Shown here piece by piece: positions 1-6,181 of a stretch of DNA of 7,640 bases. Under the pieces are notes generated by a model, which was not told the origin of the DNA, did not search any database, and worked only from the letters and a program-made list of their open reading frames with translations. The number at the start of each line of letters is the position of its first letter. Within the stretch, counting starts at the first letter, position 1. A program made the translations under genes and the position numbers. The stretch is from Firmicutes bacterium UBA6226 (GTDB taxonomy: Bacteria > Bacillota_A > Clostridia > Peptostreptococcales > Acidaminobacteraceae), in assembly GCA_002441045.1 (NCBI GenBank), contig DJWQ01000040.1, positions 5,114 to 12,753 of the forward strand. The letters run 5' to 3'.

Positions 1-123
1 GTGACTTACGAGTTTTATTTTACTTTAATACATAGGTTAGTAACGCACTCACCCTTAATAAGCCTTTTATTAATAAATCTAGTATTAATGGATTTATATA
101 GTAATCTAAATTTATTCAAGAAA
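1..123. other. A+T-rich intergenic tail downstream of the murein synthase gene
   Basis: This stretch holds no supportable gene. An open frame starting at base 1 on the plus strand runs to base 225, but it crosses into the 3' end of the opposite-strand murein synthase gene. Its protein is a biased Leu/Ile/Asn/Ser mix with no recognisable motif, so I treat it as chance. An A/U-only inverted repeat (72-81 with 107-116, one G:U pair) lies downstream of the minus-strand stop codon. It has no G+C stem and no following T-run, so it is not a convincing intrinsic terminator. Where the minus-strand transcript ends cannot be seen here. Confidence 0.6.
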
Positions 124-3100
124 TTAAGGTGTAGTGGTCATTGCATCCAGTTCTTCAGTCGTGTAATTTGGTATGTTACCAATACGATCGGCTGTAATGA
201 TATCACCACTTGCCAAAGTGACTGATCCGTCGAGGTTAATCTTTGCACCTACGGTTAAGACTAAAGTAGAACCATCTGAAAGTATAATAGGATATGGTCT
301 TTGTACGAATAAAGTACCATCTACCAATCTTACGGTTGGTTTAACACCTAAATAGGACTCTGAAGTAGGCTCTTCAGTCGTTTGAGCTTCAGTATGAATG
401 TCGCATTCTTCAGTAGGTAAGTCGTATTGACTGTCTTTTAAAATAATAGGATTTCCTCTTGAATCTAAGTTTTCTTCAGGATTATAAGGTATCGGACGCT
501 TAACAAATAATCTACTTTCAACAAGAGTAGTTGGACAATTTGCAGTTGCTAGCTTACCACTTTCAGTACAAATATCAGCCATGACATGAACATCATCAAC
601 TTCAGTTGGTTCTGTTCCTCTTAAGAATATTTCTGAACGAACCGTTCCTCTTGGATCCAAAGCAGAGAGTTCACTTGGTAATTTTCCAGAAATAATATCT
701 ACAGTTGCAGTGACTATACCTGATGGAACTTCAAATTGCTTTGGTTCGAAATCAGCATGTACTTCGGACATAACTGTTTTCCAAAACTGAGCAGCGATTC
801 TGGACCCTTGATCGAGAGGAATGTTAACGTCATTACCAAACCAAACGCCACCAACATAATACGGTGTATAACCTATAAACCAAGCATCGATGTTACTTGA
901 AGTCGTACCAGTTTTACCTGCAACAGAGATAACATCATTGTTTGCAGAGAGTTTCGCAGGCGTTGCAACACCAGATTCAACTGAAGTCTTCATCATATCT
1001 TGTACGATGTATGCTACATTTTCGTCAACAACATAAGTTTGCTTGCTTTCATTTTGTAAAAGAATTTCACCTTTGCTGTTCTTAACTGTTTTATAGGTGA
1101 TAACGTCGTTTAGAACACCTTTGTTTGCAATTGCACCATATGCGTTAGTTAGATCCAATGGTGTAACACCTTTTGTCATACCACCAAGAGCAACGGCAGC
1201 AATATTTGCATCACTCGTACCACCAGAGGTAACTAGAGTCGAAATACCAAATTTTTGTAGATATTCAAGTGAGGTATCGACCCCCAAATCCTGAGCAATC
1301 AATGCTGCAGTAACGTTAATCGACCACTGAACAGATTCCCTAAGAGTGACTAGACCCCAGTGCTTATAATATTGACTGTAAGCTTCATACCAGTTAAGTG
1401 GCCATCTAACACTTGGATCGCCAAGTAAGTACACTGGACGGTCATCTGTCACAGTTGCAGCTGTATAACGACCAGAGTCTATAGCTGGTGTGAAAACAGA
1501 GAGTGGTTTAATAGCCGATCCTGGCTGTCTAGGGTTAATCGCACGATTGAACACGCGTTGACCTGTAATGTTTCTACCACCTACAAGTGCCTTTAGTTCA
1601 CCTGTGTGATAATCTATGATAACCATAGCGGATTGCGGTTGAATGACACCTTTGTCAGCGATGACATAATCGCCTTTTGAAACGAGCAAGTTTTGATTGG
1701 CGTCAATCGTAAAGAAATCAGGATCTTCAACTAAAAATGCTTTATCGATAACGACATTGCTATCATCATCAAAGCTTTTGTACTCATTTGGTACTAAAAC
1801 ATCTTTACCTTCAAACGTATAAAGCTCATTTACGTTATATTTGCCGCTTGCTAATTTTTCGTTTTCTGTACCATTATCACCATAGGTGAATGTCTCTCTC
1901 ACAACCATTTGAATACTTACAAGCTGATCGTCTTGGTAGTGTGGATAGAAGTACATTCTTTTGTTTTTTAACAGTACAAGATTGCCATTGTCATCAAATT
2001 TATAATCAGAAGCTGGGATAATAAAGTTATCATCACTATCTATCAAGTTGGACTGCTTATAAATGATTAAACGCTTGCTTTCTTCAGAAATAATATTGCC
2101 TTGATTGTCGAGTAATACGGTTACTTTTGGGAAATCTTCGCTGTTTATTAAATAGCCTAAATCATAAAGAGCTTGTTTAAGCAAGATAACTTCATCACTG
2201 TTGACCCCTTTTTTATAAGCGTCAAGTGTGAAGACACTTGTATCCATTCCCGATAACTCTTTAATTTTAGCTAAAGTATTTGGACCAGCTGCACCATCTA
2301 CGGATAAACCGTTATCCTTTTGGAAAGCTCTAACAGCAACTGCTGTTGATTCACCATAATAAGGTGTGAAGTTGTCAATCGCATAATGGCTTTCTAATGT
2401 CTTTTGCATATCGAAATCGATCGTTGATTCAATCGTTAATCCACCAGTATAAAGTAAGTTAGTAGCTTCTTCTTTTGTATAGCCATATTTTTCGATTAAA
2501 TCTTCTGTTACTTCGTCTTTAACCATATCTGCAAAGAAAGATGTGATTTCGTCTTGTGATGTTTTACCTGGATGAATCATCGTTTTTAAATCAACCGTTT
2601 TAGCGTATTCGTACTCTGCATCTGTTATTTTGTTGTTTTCATGCATGAGATAAATTGAGGTTAAATATCTATCTTCACATTTTGGGTTGTAAATAAGTGT
2701 ATAGAGTGGATCTGTATCATCGATAACATAATCATCTTCAGTAACATCCACTTTTGCTACGGTTAGCATTGGCGGATACACAGATGGGGATTTTACAATA
2801 CCTGCTAACAATGCAGCTTCAATATAATTCACATCGGACGCACTTTTAGAGAAATATGCTTGTGAGGCAGCTTCAACACCATTAGAATTCGATCCTAAAT
2901 AAACAAGGTTGAGGTAACCTTCTATAATTTGTTCTTTTGTGAGGTACTTTTCAAGTTCAATCGCGTAATAAGCTTCTTTAACTTTACGATCAATATCTCT
3001 CTCACTTCTTATGTTGTAGAGATAAATATTTCTAGCAAGTTGTTGTGTAATTGTGCTTGTACCGCCTAGTCGTTTGCCTGTAAGAACCGTATCTTTAACT

Positions 3101-3510
3101 GCACCGAAAAGTCGTACGAAGTTGAAGCCATTGTGTTCGAAGAAGGTTTTATCTTCTACTGCGACGAAGGCATTTATCAAATCTTTGCTCATATCATTGT
3201 ACTTAATGACAGTTCTTAAACCTTGATTTTGTATATGTTCCAGAATTCGACCTTCACCATCAACGATAACTGAGTTCTCAGTGAGTGAGCTAGCGACTTG
3301 ATCTGGATCAATAGGTTCAATATCCTTTAGTACTGATGTGACGTATAGGTAAACACCTGCTGCGCCAATTACACCACCAACGATCATGACGATCAGTGCA
3401 ATTTTAAGAATATTTATCATTGAGCTCTTCTTTTTTTTACCTTTTTGATTGCTAGATTTTCCTGGACGTTGTGGGGATTGACCAGGGACTACTTTTTTTG
3501 TGCTTTCCAT
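124..3510 (-). CDS. Class A penicillin-binding protein (bifunctional murein glycosyltransferase/transpeptidase) with long central insert
   Basis: Polymerises lipid II into glycan strands and cross-links them outside the membrane. Seen in order: a basic cytoplasmic N-terminus (KGKKKK, residues 23-28); one membrane anchor at about 33-58; a GT51 glycosyltransferase domain at about 80-310 with EDKTFFEHNGFN (119-130, catalytic Glu119), GGTSTITQQLARN (149-161), the RK..E region (175-179) and EAALLAGIVKSPSVYPP (231-247); an unusual insert at about 380-620; and a transpeptidase domain at about 622-925 with SAIK (Ser665/Lys668), SIN (730-732) and KTGT (866-869). All catalytic motifs are intact. The tail contains Cys981, Cys992 and Cys1036 and a Thr/Glu-rich stretch. 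At 1128 aa it is longer than the roughly 700-900 aa usual for the family. The ATG at 3508-3510 is supported by AGGAGG five bases upstream. It is transcribed divergently from hflX. The family is certain; the exact paralogue name (ponA/pbpF-like) is not. Confidence 0.96.
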   Translation of the reverse strand: MESTKKVVPGQSPQRPGKSSNQKGKKKKSSMINILKIALIVMIVGGVIGAAGVYLYVTSVLKDIEPIDPDQVASSLTENSVIVDGEGRILEHIQNQGLRTVIKYNDMSKDLINAFVAVEDKTFFEHNGFNFVRLFGAVKDTVLTGKRLGGTSTITQQLARNIYLYNIRSERDIDRKVKEAYYAIELEKYLTKEQIIEGYLNLVYLGSNSNGVEAASQAYFSKSASDVNYIEAALLAGIVKSPSVYPPMLTVAKVDVTEDDYVIDDTDPLYTLIYNPKCEDRYLTSIYLMHENNKITDAEYEYAKTVDLKTMIHPGKTSQDEITSFFADMVKDEVTEDLIEKYGYTKEEATNLLYTGGLTIESTIDFDMQKTLESHYAIDNFTPYYGESTAVAVRAFQKDNGLSVDGAAGPNTLAKIKELSGMDTSVFTLDAYKKGVNSDEVILLKQALYDLGYLINSEDFPKVTVLLDNQGNIISEESKRLIIYKQSNLIDSDDNFIIPASDYKFDDNGNLVLLKNKRMYFYPHYQDDQLVSIQMVVRETFTYGDNGTENEKLASGKYNVNELYTFEGKDVLVPNEYKSFDDDSNVVIDKAFLVEDPDFFTIDANQNLLVSKGDYVIADKGVIQPQSAMVIIDYHTGELKALVGGRNITGQRVFNRAINPRQPGSAIKPLSVFTPAIDSGRYTAATVTDDRPVYLLGDPSVRWPLNWYEAYSQYYKHWGLVTLRESVQWSINVTAALIAQDLGVDTSLEYLQKFGISTLVTSGGTSDANIAAVALGGMTKGVTPLDLTNAYGAIANKGVLNDVITYKTVKNSKGEILLQNESKQTYVVDENVAYIVQDMMKTSVESGVATPAKLSANNDVISVAGKTGTTSSNIDAWFIGYTPYYVGGVWFGNDVNIPLDQGSRIAAQFWKTVMSEVHADFEPKQFEVPSGIVTATVDIISGKLPSELSALDPRGTVRSEIFLRGTEPTEVDDVHVMADICTESGKLATANCPTTLVESRLFVKRPIPYNPEENLDSRGNPIILKDSQYDLPTEECDIHTEAQTTEEPTSESYLGVKPTVRLVDGTLFVQRPYPIILSDGSTLVLTVGAKINLDGSVTLASGDIITADRIGNIPNYTTEELDAMTTTP
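127..570 (-). other. Cysteine-containing, Thr/Glu-rich C-terminal tail of the murein synthase with an internal repeat
   Basis: After the transpeptidase domain, from about residue 981, the tail contains C..SG.LA...CP (Cys981, Cys992), then LFVKRPIPYN (1001-1010) and PIILKD (1021-1026), then a Cys1036/Thr/Glu-rich linker. A second copy of the pattern follows: RLVDGTLFVQRPYPIILSDG at 1061-1080. The shared cores are LFVKRP/LFVQRP and PIILKD/PIILSDG. The protein ends in MTTTP. A Cys-containing 'SG..A...CP' tail is familiar from clostridial class A enzymes (family knowledge). The duplication of the segment is read directly from the sequence; its role is unknown. Confidence 0.55.
1651..2373 (-). other. 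Central insert of the murein synthase with peptidoglycan-binding-like segments (residues ~380-620)
   Basis: The segment lies between the end of the glycosyltransferase linker (IDFDMQKTLESHY, 364-376) and the start of the transpeptidase domain (GVIQPQSAMVIID, 621-633). In most class A enzymes this junction is only tens of residues long. Residues 386-416 read like the second half of a PG_binding_1 domain: a T..AV..FQ..NGL helix, then VDGAAGPNTLAKI. Residues 438-454 (SDEVILLKQALYDLGYL) resemble the first helix of such a domain. The rest (about 455-620) is Asp/Asn/Tyr-rich, looks beta-strand-like, and matches nothing I recognise. Binding to murein is inferred from pattern only. Confidence 0.65.
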
Positions 3511-3521
3511 TAAAACCTCCT
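3511..3521 (-). promoter_or_regulatory. Consensus Shine-Dalgarno site of the murein synthase gene
   Basis: On the minus strand AGGAGG (3521 down to 3516) sits five bases before the ATG at 3510. It is close to a perfect match to the 3' end of 16S rRNA and fixes the start codon. It contrasts with the weak site of the divergent hflX gene. Confidence 0.85.
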
Positions 3522-3531
3522 GATGCTACGA

Positions 3532-3546
3532 TTGCGCAGTGCGCAA
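3532..3546. promoter_or_regulatory. G+C-rich 15-bp palindrome (operator or leader hairpin) in the murein synthase 5' leader
   Basis: TTGCGCAGTGCGCAA is a perfect 7-bp inverted repeat around one central base. It stands out because its core is G+C-rich inside strongly A+T-rich DNA. It lies about 6-20 bases downstream of the predicted minus-strand transcription start and 11 bases upstream of the AGGAGG site. That is a typical position for a repressor operator. In RNA it could form a 6-bp, 3-nt-loop hairpin at the 5' end. I do not recognise the cognate regulator. Confidence 0.55.
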
Positions 3547-3559
3547 AAGCCTACAGAGT

Positions 3560-3588
3560 ATTATAACATATTTGCAGATTGACGACCT
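3560..3588 (-). promoter_or_regulatory. Extended -10 promoter of the murein synthase gene
   Basis: Reading the minus strand, 3568 down to 3560 is TGTTATAAT, a perfect extended -10 element (TGnTATAAT). No good -35 box is found at 17 bases; GGTCGT at 16 and TTAGGT at 19 bases upstream are poor. The TG extension would compensate for this. The predicted start is near 3552, giving a leader of about 42 nt that contains the palindrome at 3532-3546 and the Shine-Dalgarno site. Confidence 0.7.
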
Positions 3589-3608
3589 AATTTTTAAGAA
3601 CATATAAT
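3579..3608 (+). promoter_or_regulatory. Distal hflX promoter (P1)
   Basis: TTGACG (3579-3584, five of six matches to the -35 consensus), an 18-base spacer, and a perfect TATAAT (3603-3608). Initiation near 3615 would give a leader of about 99 nt before the hflX ATG, including the two inverted repeats at 3647-3679. Its -35 box occupies the upstream part of the opposing murein synthase promoter. Confidence 0.6.
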
Positions 3609-3646
3609 TTAATTTTAATATTGCATAAGTGAGATTTTCTAAGGCG

Positions 3647-3679
3647 AGTATTACCAAATACTTATACTTTGTAGTATAA
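3647..3679. repeat. Two adjacent inverted repeats sharing AGTAT/ATACT half-sites over the proximal hflX promoter
   Basis: Repeat one is AGTATTACCAAATACT (3647-3662), a 6-bp arm with a 4-base spacer covering the -35 box. Repeat two is TTATACTTTGTAGTATAA (3662-3679), a 7-bp arm with a 4-base spacer covering most of the -10 box. The pentamer AGTAT or its complement occurs four times in 31 bases. These could be operators or, in transcripts from P1, two small alternative hairpins. A+T-rich DNA makes chance dyads common, so function is an inference. Confidence 0.5.
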
Positions 3680-3680
3680 T
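3651..3680 (+). promoter_or_regulatory. Proximal hflX promoter (P2)
   Basis: TTACCA (3651-3656, four of six consensus -35 bases), an 18-base spacer and a perfect TATAAT (3675-3680). Transcription from near 3687 would leave a leader of about 27 nt. Both core elements overlap inverted repeats, so regulation by a DNA-binding protein is plausible. Confidence 0.6.
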
Positions 3681-3713
3681 TGGGATATCTTAAAGAAATG
3701 AGTGTGAGATCAT

Positions 3714-4985
3714 ATGGAAAACGAAATTCTTAAGCAACGCGCTGTATTAGTCGGCATGTTTCAAGGACTTAAAGATGAGTTTAGTATAGAAGAATCTATG
3801 AATGAATTGGCTGAATTAACATTGGCTGCTAATGCAGAGGTAGCTGATATCATCATTCAAAATAAAGCCAAGATAGAGGTAGCAACCTATATCGGTACGG
3901 GAAAGGTTGAAGAAGTGCGAGTTGCAGTTGAGGACACCCAATCCAATATCGTTATATTCAATGATGAGCTTTCTGGTTCTCAAATTAGAAATTTAGAGGC
4001 ACTTATCGGGGTTACGATTATTGATCGAACGGCTTTAATTTTAGATATTTTTGCAATTAGAGCACAGTCAAAAATAGCAAAACTTCAGGTTGAGCTGGCA
4101 CAGTTAAAATACAGATTACCGAGATTGATTGGTATGAATGGCAATTTGTCAAGAACGGGTGGCGGTATAGGTACTAGAGGTCCTGGAGAGCAAAAACTTG
4201 AACTCGATCGTCGTAAAATTCAAGATCGAATTGATGAGATACGACGACAAATTGGTGAAGCTGAAAAGAACCGTGTGGTACAAAGACAACAAAGGGAGAA
4301 AAACGAAGTCCCTATTGTGGCACTTGTAGGCTATACCAATGCAGGAAAATCTTCGATGATGAATAAACTGATCGCTTTATCCGATGAGGAAGATACTGAA
4401 AGACATGTCTTTGAGAAGGATATGCTTTTTGCAACCTTAGATACCTATTCTAGAAGAATCATACTCGATGATAAAAAAACATTTGTTTTAACAGATACGG
4501 TTGGTTTCGTTTCAAAGTTACCACACAGTTTAGTAAGCGCATTTAAAGCGACTCTTGAAGAAGCACTCAATGCGGATTTACTCTTACAGGTGGTTGATTA
4601 TTCAAATGAATACTATCCGATGCAGATGAAGGTAACAGAGCAAGTGTTAAAAGAGCTTAAAGCCTCTCATATTCCGATGTTAACGCTTTATAATAAAATC
4701 GATAGAGCCAGTCAAGTAATGACACCTGGCCCAGATGAAATTATGGTGTCTGCTAAAACAGGTGAAAATATTGAAACCTTAATTACTGAGATTAAAAAAA
4801 GGTTGTTTAGCGATCATAAGGAAGCGGTTTTTTTAATCCCTTATAATGAAGGTGCAATAGCTTCCTATCTATGTGAAACATATAAAGTTAATGATATGCA
4901 ATATGAAGAAAATGGCACATTAATTAAAGCCAATGTATCAATCGCTGATTATAATAGATATGAATCGTATTTAGTTAAGGAGTAA
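3714..4985 (+). CDS. hflX: HflX ribosome-associated GTPase
   Basis: TRAFAC-class, Obg-HflX superfamily GTPase. In characterised bacteria HflX binds the 50S subunit and splits stalled or hibernating 70S/100S ribosomes, especially after heat or antibiotic stress. The 423 aa match the usual length. The N-terminal HflX domain (about 8-195) holds YIGTGKVEEV (59-68) and the glycine-rich loop at 149-163 (GGGIGTRGPGEQ) followed by a charged coiled coil. The G domain shows GYTNAGKS (206-213, P-loop), Thr241 in FATLD, DTVGF (261-265), NKID (327-330) and SAK (346-348), so all nucleotide-binding motifs are intact. A short C-terminal domain follows. The ATG at 3714 gives the typical HflX N-terminus. Only a weak GTGAG-like ribosome site precedes it, and an upstream ATG at 3698 is in a different frame. 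It is the first gene of a five-gene rightward cluster, with two candidate promoters. Confidence 0.97.
   Translation: MENEILKQRAVLVGMFQGLKDEFSIEESMNELAELTLAANAEVADIIIQNKAKIEVATYIGTGKVEEVRVAVEDTQSNIVIFNDELSGSQIRNLEALIGVTIIDRTALILDIFAIRAQSKIAKLQVELAQLKYRLPRLIGMNGNLSRTGGGIGTRGPGEQKLELDRRKIQDRIDEIRRQIGEAEKNRVVQRQQREKNEVPIVALVGYTNAGKSSMMNKLIALSDEEDTERHVFEKDMLFATLDTYSRRIILDDKKTFVLTDTVGFVSKLPHSLVSAFKATLEEALNADLLLQVVDYSNEYYPMQMKVTEQVLKELKASHIPMLTLYNKIDRASQVMTPGPDEIMVSAKTGENIETLITEIKKRLFSDHKEAVFLIPYNEGAIASYLCETYKVNDMQYEENGTLIKANVSIADYNRYESYLVKE
4977..4982 (+). promoter_or_regulatory. yigZ Shine-Dalgarno site inside the hflX 3' end
   Basis: AAGGAG lies within the last hflX codons, 11 bases before the yigZ ATG at 4994. 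The hflX stop codon ends at 4985, so translating ribosomes clear the site just before yigZ initiates. This suggests translational coupling. Confidence 0.7.
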
Positions 4986-4993
4986 GTTGAGAG

Positions 4994-5689
4994 ATGACTG
5001 AAATTGAAGGTGAAATTAACACTAACTTTTTGACGATATTAAATAGTGCACATGATGAAACAAACATTAATAAATCTCGCTTTATAGGTTATGCAACGCC
5101 GATTAGGACTGAGGAAGAAGCGCAGCTTTTTATAGAAAGTGTTAGAAAAAAACACTGGGATGCAACTCACAATGTGCCTGTTTACGTTCTTGGTAAGAAT
5201 TATCAAGTCCAAAGATACAGCGATGACGGTGAACCTTCTGGAACGGCAGGTGTCCCGATTCTTGAGATGCTTAAAAAAGAAGGTGTTACTGATCTCTGCA
5301 TCGTAATTACTAGATATTTTGGAGGCATCAAGCTAGGAACTGGAGGATTGGTTAGAGCCTATACAGATACTGCCAAAATCGCACTTGAAGCTTGTACCAT
5401 CGTTAAGCGCCAAGTGATGCATTTATTATCAGTGACCCTTGATTATACGGCACATGGCAAAATCCAAAATGTACTTTTAGGACTTGAAAACGTTATCATA
5501 AAAGAAACGCTTTTTACAGATAAAGTATGTATTTGGCTCTATTGTCTCCCAAGTGAAAAGGGAAAGTTGATCGAAATTTTAGTTGAGAATACAAACGGTC
5601 AAGTGCAGATATCAGATGAGGAAGATGAAACTTTAACCGTCTTAAACGGGGAAGTCGTTAGTGACCCTAGTTTTAAGACAGTCTTATAG
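4994..5689 (+). CDS. yigZ: YigZ / IMPACT family protein
   Basis: The protein has the UPF0029 (Impact) N-terminal domain and a DUF1949-type C-terminal ferredoxin-like domain. Conserved signatures are KSRFIGY (27-33), HWDATHNVPVYVLG (54-67), YSDDGEPSGTAGVPIL (75-90) and RYFGGIKLGTGGLVRAY (107-123). Its 231 aa are slightly longer than the usual 200-215. The eukaryotic relative IMPACT/Yih1 binds Gcn1 and restrains Gcn2 signalling. The bacterial function is not firmly established; ribosome-related and nucleotide or RNA-binding roles have been proposed. It begins 8 bases after hflX, with its ribosome site inside hflX, so the two are almost certainly co-transcribed. The family assignment is firm; the biochemical role is open. 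Confidence 0.95.
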   Translation: MTEIEGEINTNFLTILNSAHDETNINKSRFIGYATPIRTEEEAQLFIESVRKKHWDATHNVPVYVLGKNYQVQRYSDDGEPSGTAGVPILEMLKKEGVTDLCIVITRYFGGIKLGTGGLVRAYTDTAKIALEACTIVKRQVMHLLSVTLDYTAHGKIQNVLLGLENVIIKETLFTDKVCIWLYCLPSEKGKLIEILVENTNGQVQISDEEDETLTVLNGEVVSDPSFKTVL

Positions 5690-5704
5690 TGGTATATATA
5701 TAAG
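5675..5704 (+). promoter_or_regulatory. Possible weak internal promoter before the CoA-binding protein gene
   Basis: AAGACA (5675-5680) and TATAAG (5699-5704) are separated by 18 bases, with an alternating TATATATATA tract at the -10 position. A perfect palindrome, TAAGACAGTCTTA (5674-5686), overlaps the -35-like box at the very end of yigZ. The -35 match is modest, and A+T-rich spacers often produce such sequences. Confidence 0.3.
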
Positions 5705-5740
5705 AATTCAATCGTTTACCAATTGTAAAGGAGAATAATT

Positions 5741-6130
5741 ATGGATGCATTAATTAAATCTATGTTAGACCAAAAAAAATGGGCAGTTGTTGGTGCGACG
5801 GCAAATCAAGGTAAATTTGGATATAAAATATATCAAAAATTAAAAAGATTCGGTTATGAAGTGTACGCTGTCAATCCAATGTATAGTGAAATTGAAGGGG
5901 ATAAATGCTATCCAAGTTTGGCAGATCTTCCCGTTAAAGTTGATTGTGTCGATGTGGTCGTTAACCCTGAAAAGGCATCGGAAGCATTAAAAGATGTGAT
6001 GGAACTTGGTATCAAGAATATTTGGTTTCAACCGGGGACTTTTACACCTGAAATTGTTGAAGCTTCAGAAGTTGCAGGTATTAACACGGTTTATTTGAAT
6101 TGTGTGCTTGTAGAACTTGACAATCTCTAA
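5741..6130 (+). CDS. CoA-binding domain protein (YccU type)
   Basis: A stand-alone Rossmann-like CoA-binding domain of 129 aa, the usual size for this family. The N-terminal nucleotide-binding loop is WAVVGATANQGKFGYKI (14-30). It is followed by the strand YEVYAVNPMYSEIEG (39-53), VDCVDVVVNP (67-76), IWFQPGTFTPEIVEAS (94-109) and a C-terminal AGINTVYLNCVLVE segment with the family's conserved Cys. Structures of homologues contain bound CoA, and the fold resembles the CoA-binding domain of succinyl-CoA synthetase; the physiological role is unknown. The ATG follows AAAGGAG by seven bases. It lies 51 bases after yigZ and 51 bases before nadE, so it is probably part of the same transcription unit. 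Confidence 0.9.
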   Translation: MDALIKSMLDQKKWAVVGATANQGKFGYKIYQKLKRFGYEVYAVNPMYSEIEGDKCYPSLADLPVKVDCVDVVVNPEKASEALKDVMELGIKNIWFQPGTFTPEIVEASEVAGINTVYLNCVLVELDNL

Positions 6131-6181
6131 TGAAAGTAGTAGTTTTATATCTAAATATATCCAAAATGAGGAAGGAAAAAA

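Noticed and set aside
72..116. Inverted repeat AATAAATCTA...TAAATTTATT downstream of the murein synthase stop, a terminator candidate
   Set aside because: The stem is almost purely A:U with a G:U pair and a 25-base loop, and no T-run follows in the minus-strand direction.
1..225. 74-residue open frame on the plus strand at the left edge
   Set aside because: It overlaps the 3' end of the murein synthase gene on the opposite strand, has no convincing start context and no recognisable motif.
173..355. 60-residue plus-strand open frame inside the murein synthase gene
   Set aside because: Antisense shadow of a well-supported coding region; the same applies to the frame at 1097-1294.
3430..3499. 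A7 and A8 runs in the first 30 codons of the murein synthase gene as possible slippage or phase-variation sites
   Set aside because: They simply encode lysine pairs and runs in the basic cytoplasmic tail, as is common in A+T-rich genomes; neither alternative frame gives an evident product.
5715..5729. TTTAC-N5-GTAAA dyad partly overlapping the ribosome site of the CoA-binding gene
   Set aside because: A 5-bp, mostly A:U stem that leaves the GGAG core free is too weak to argue for a translational switch.
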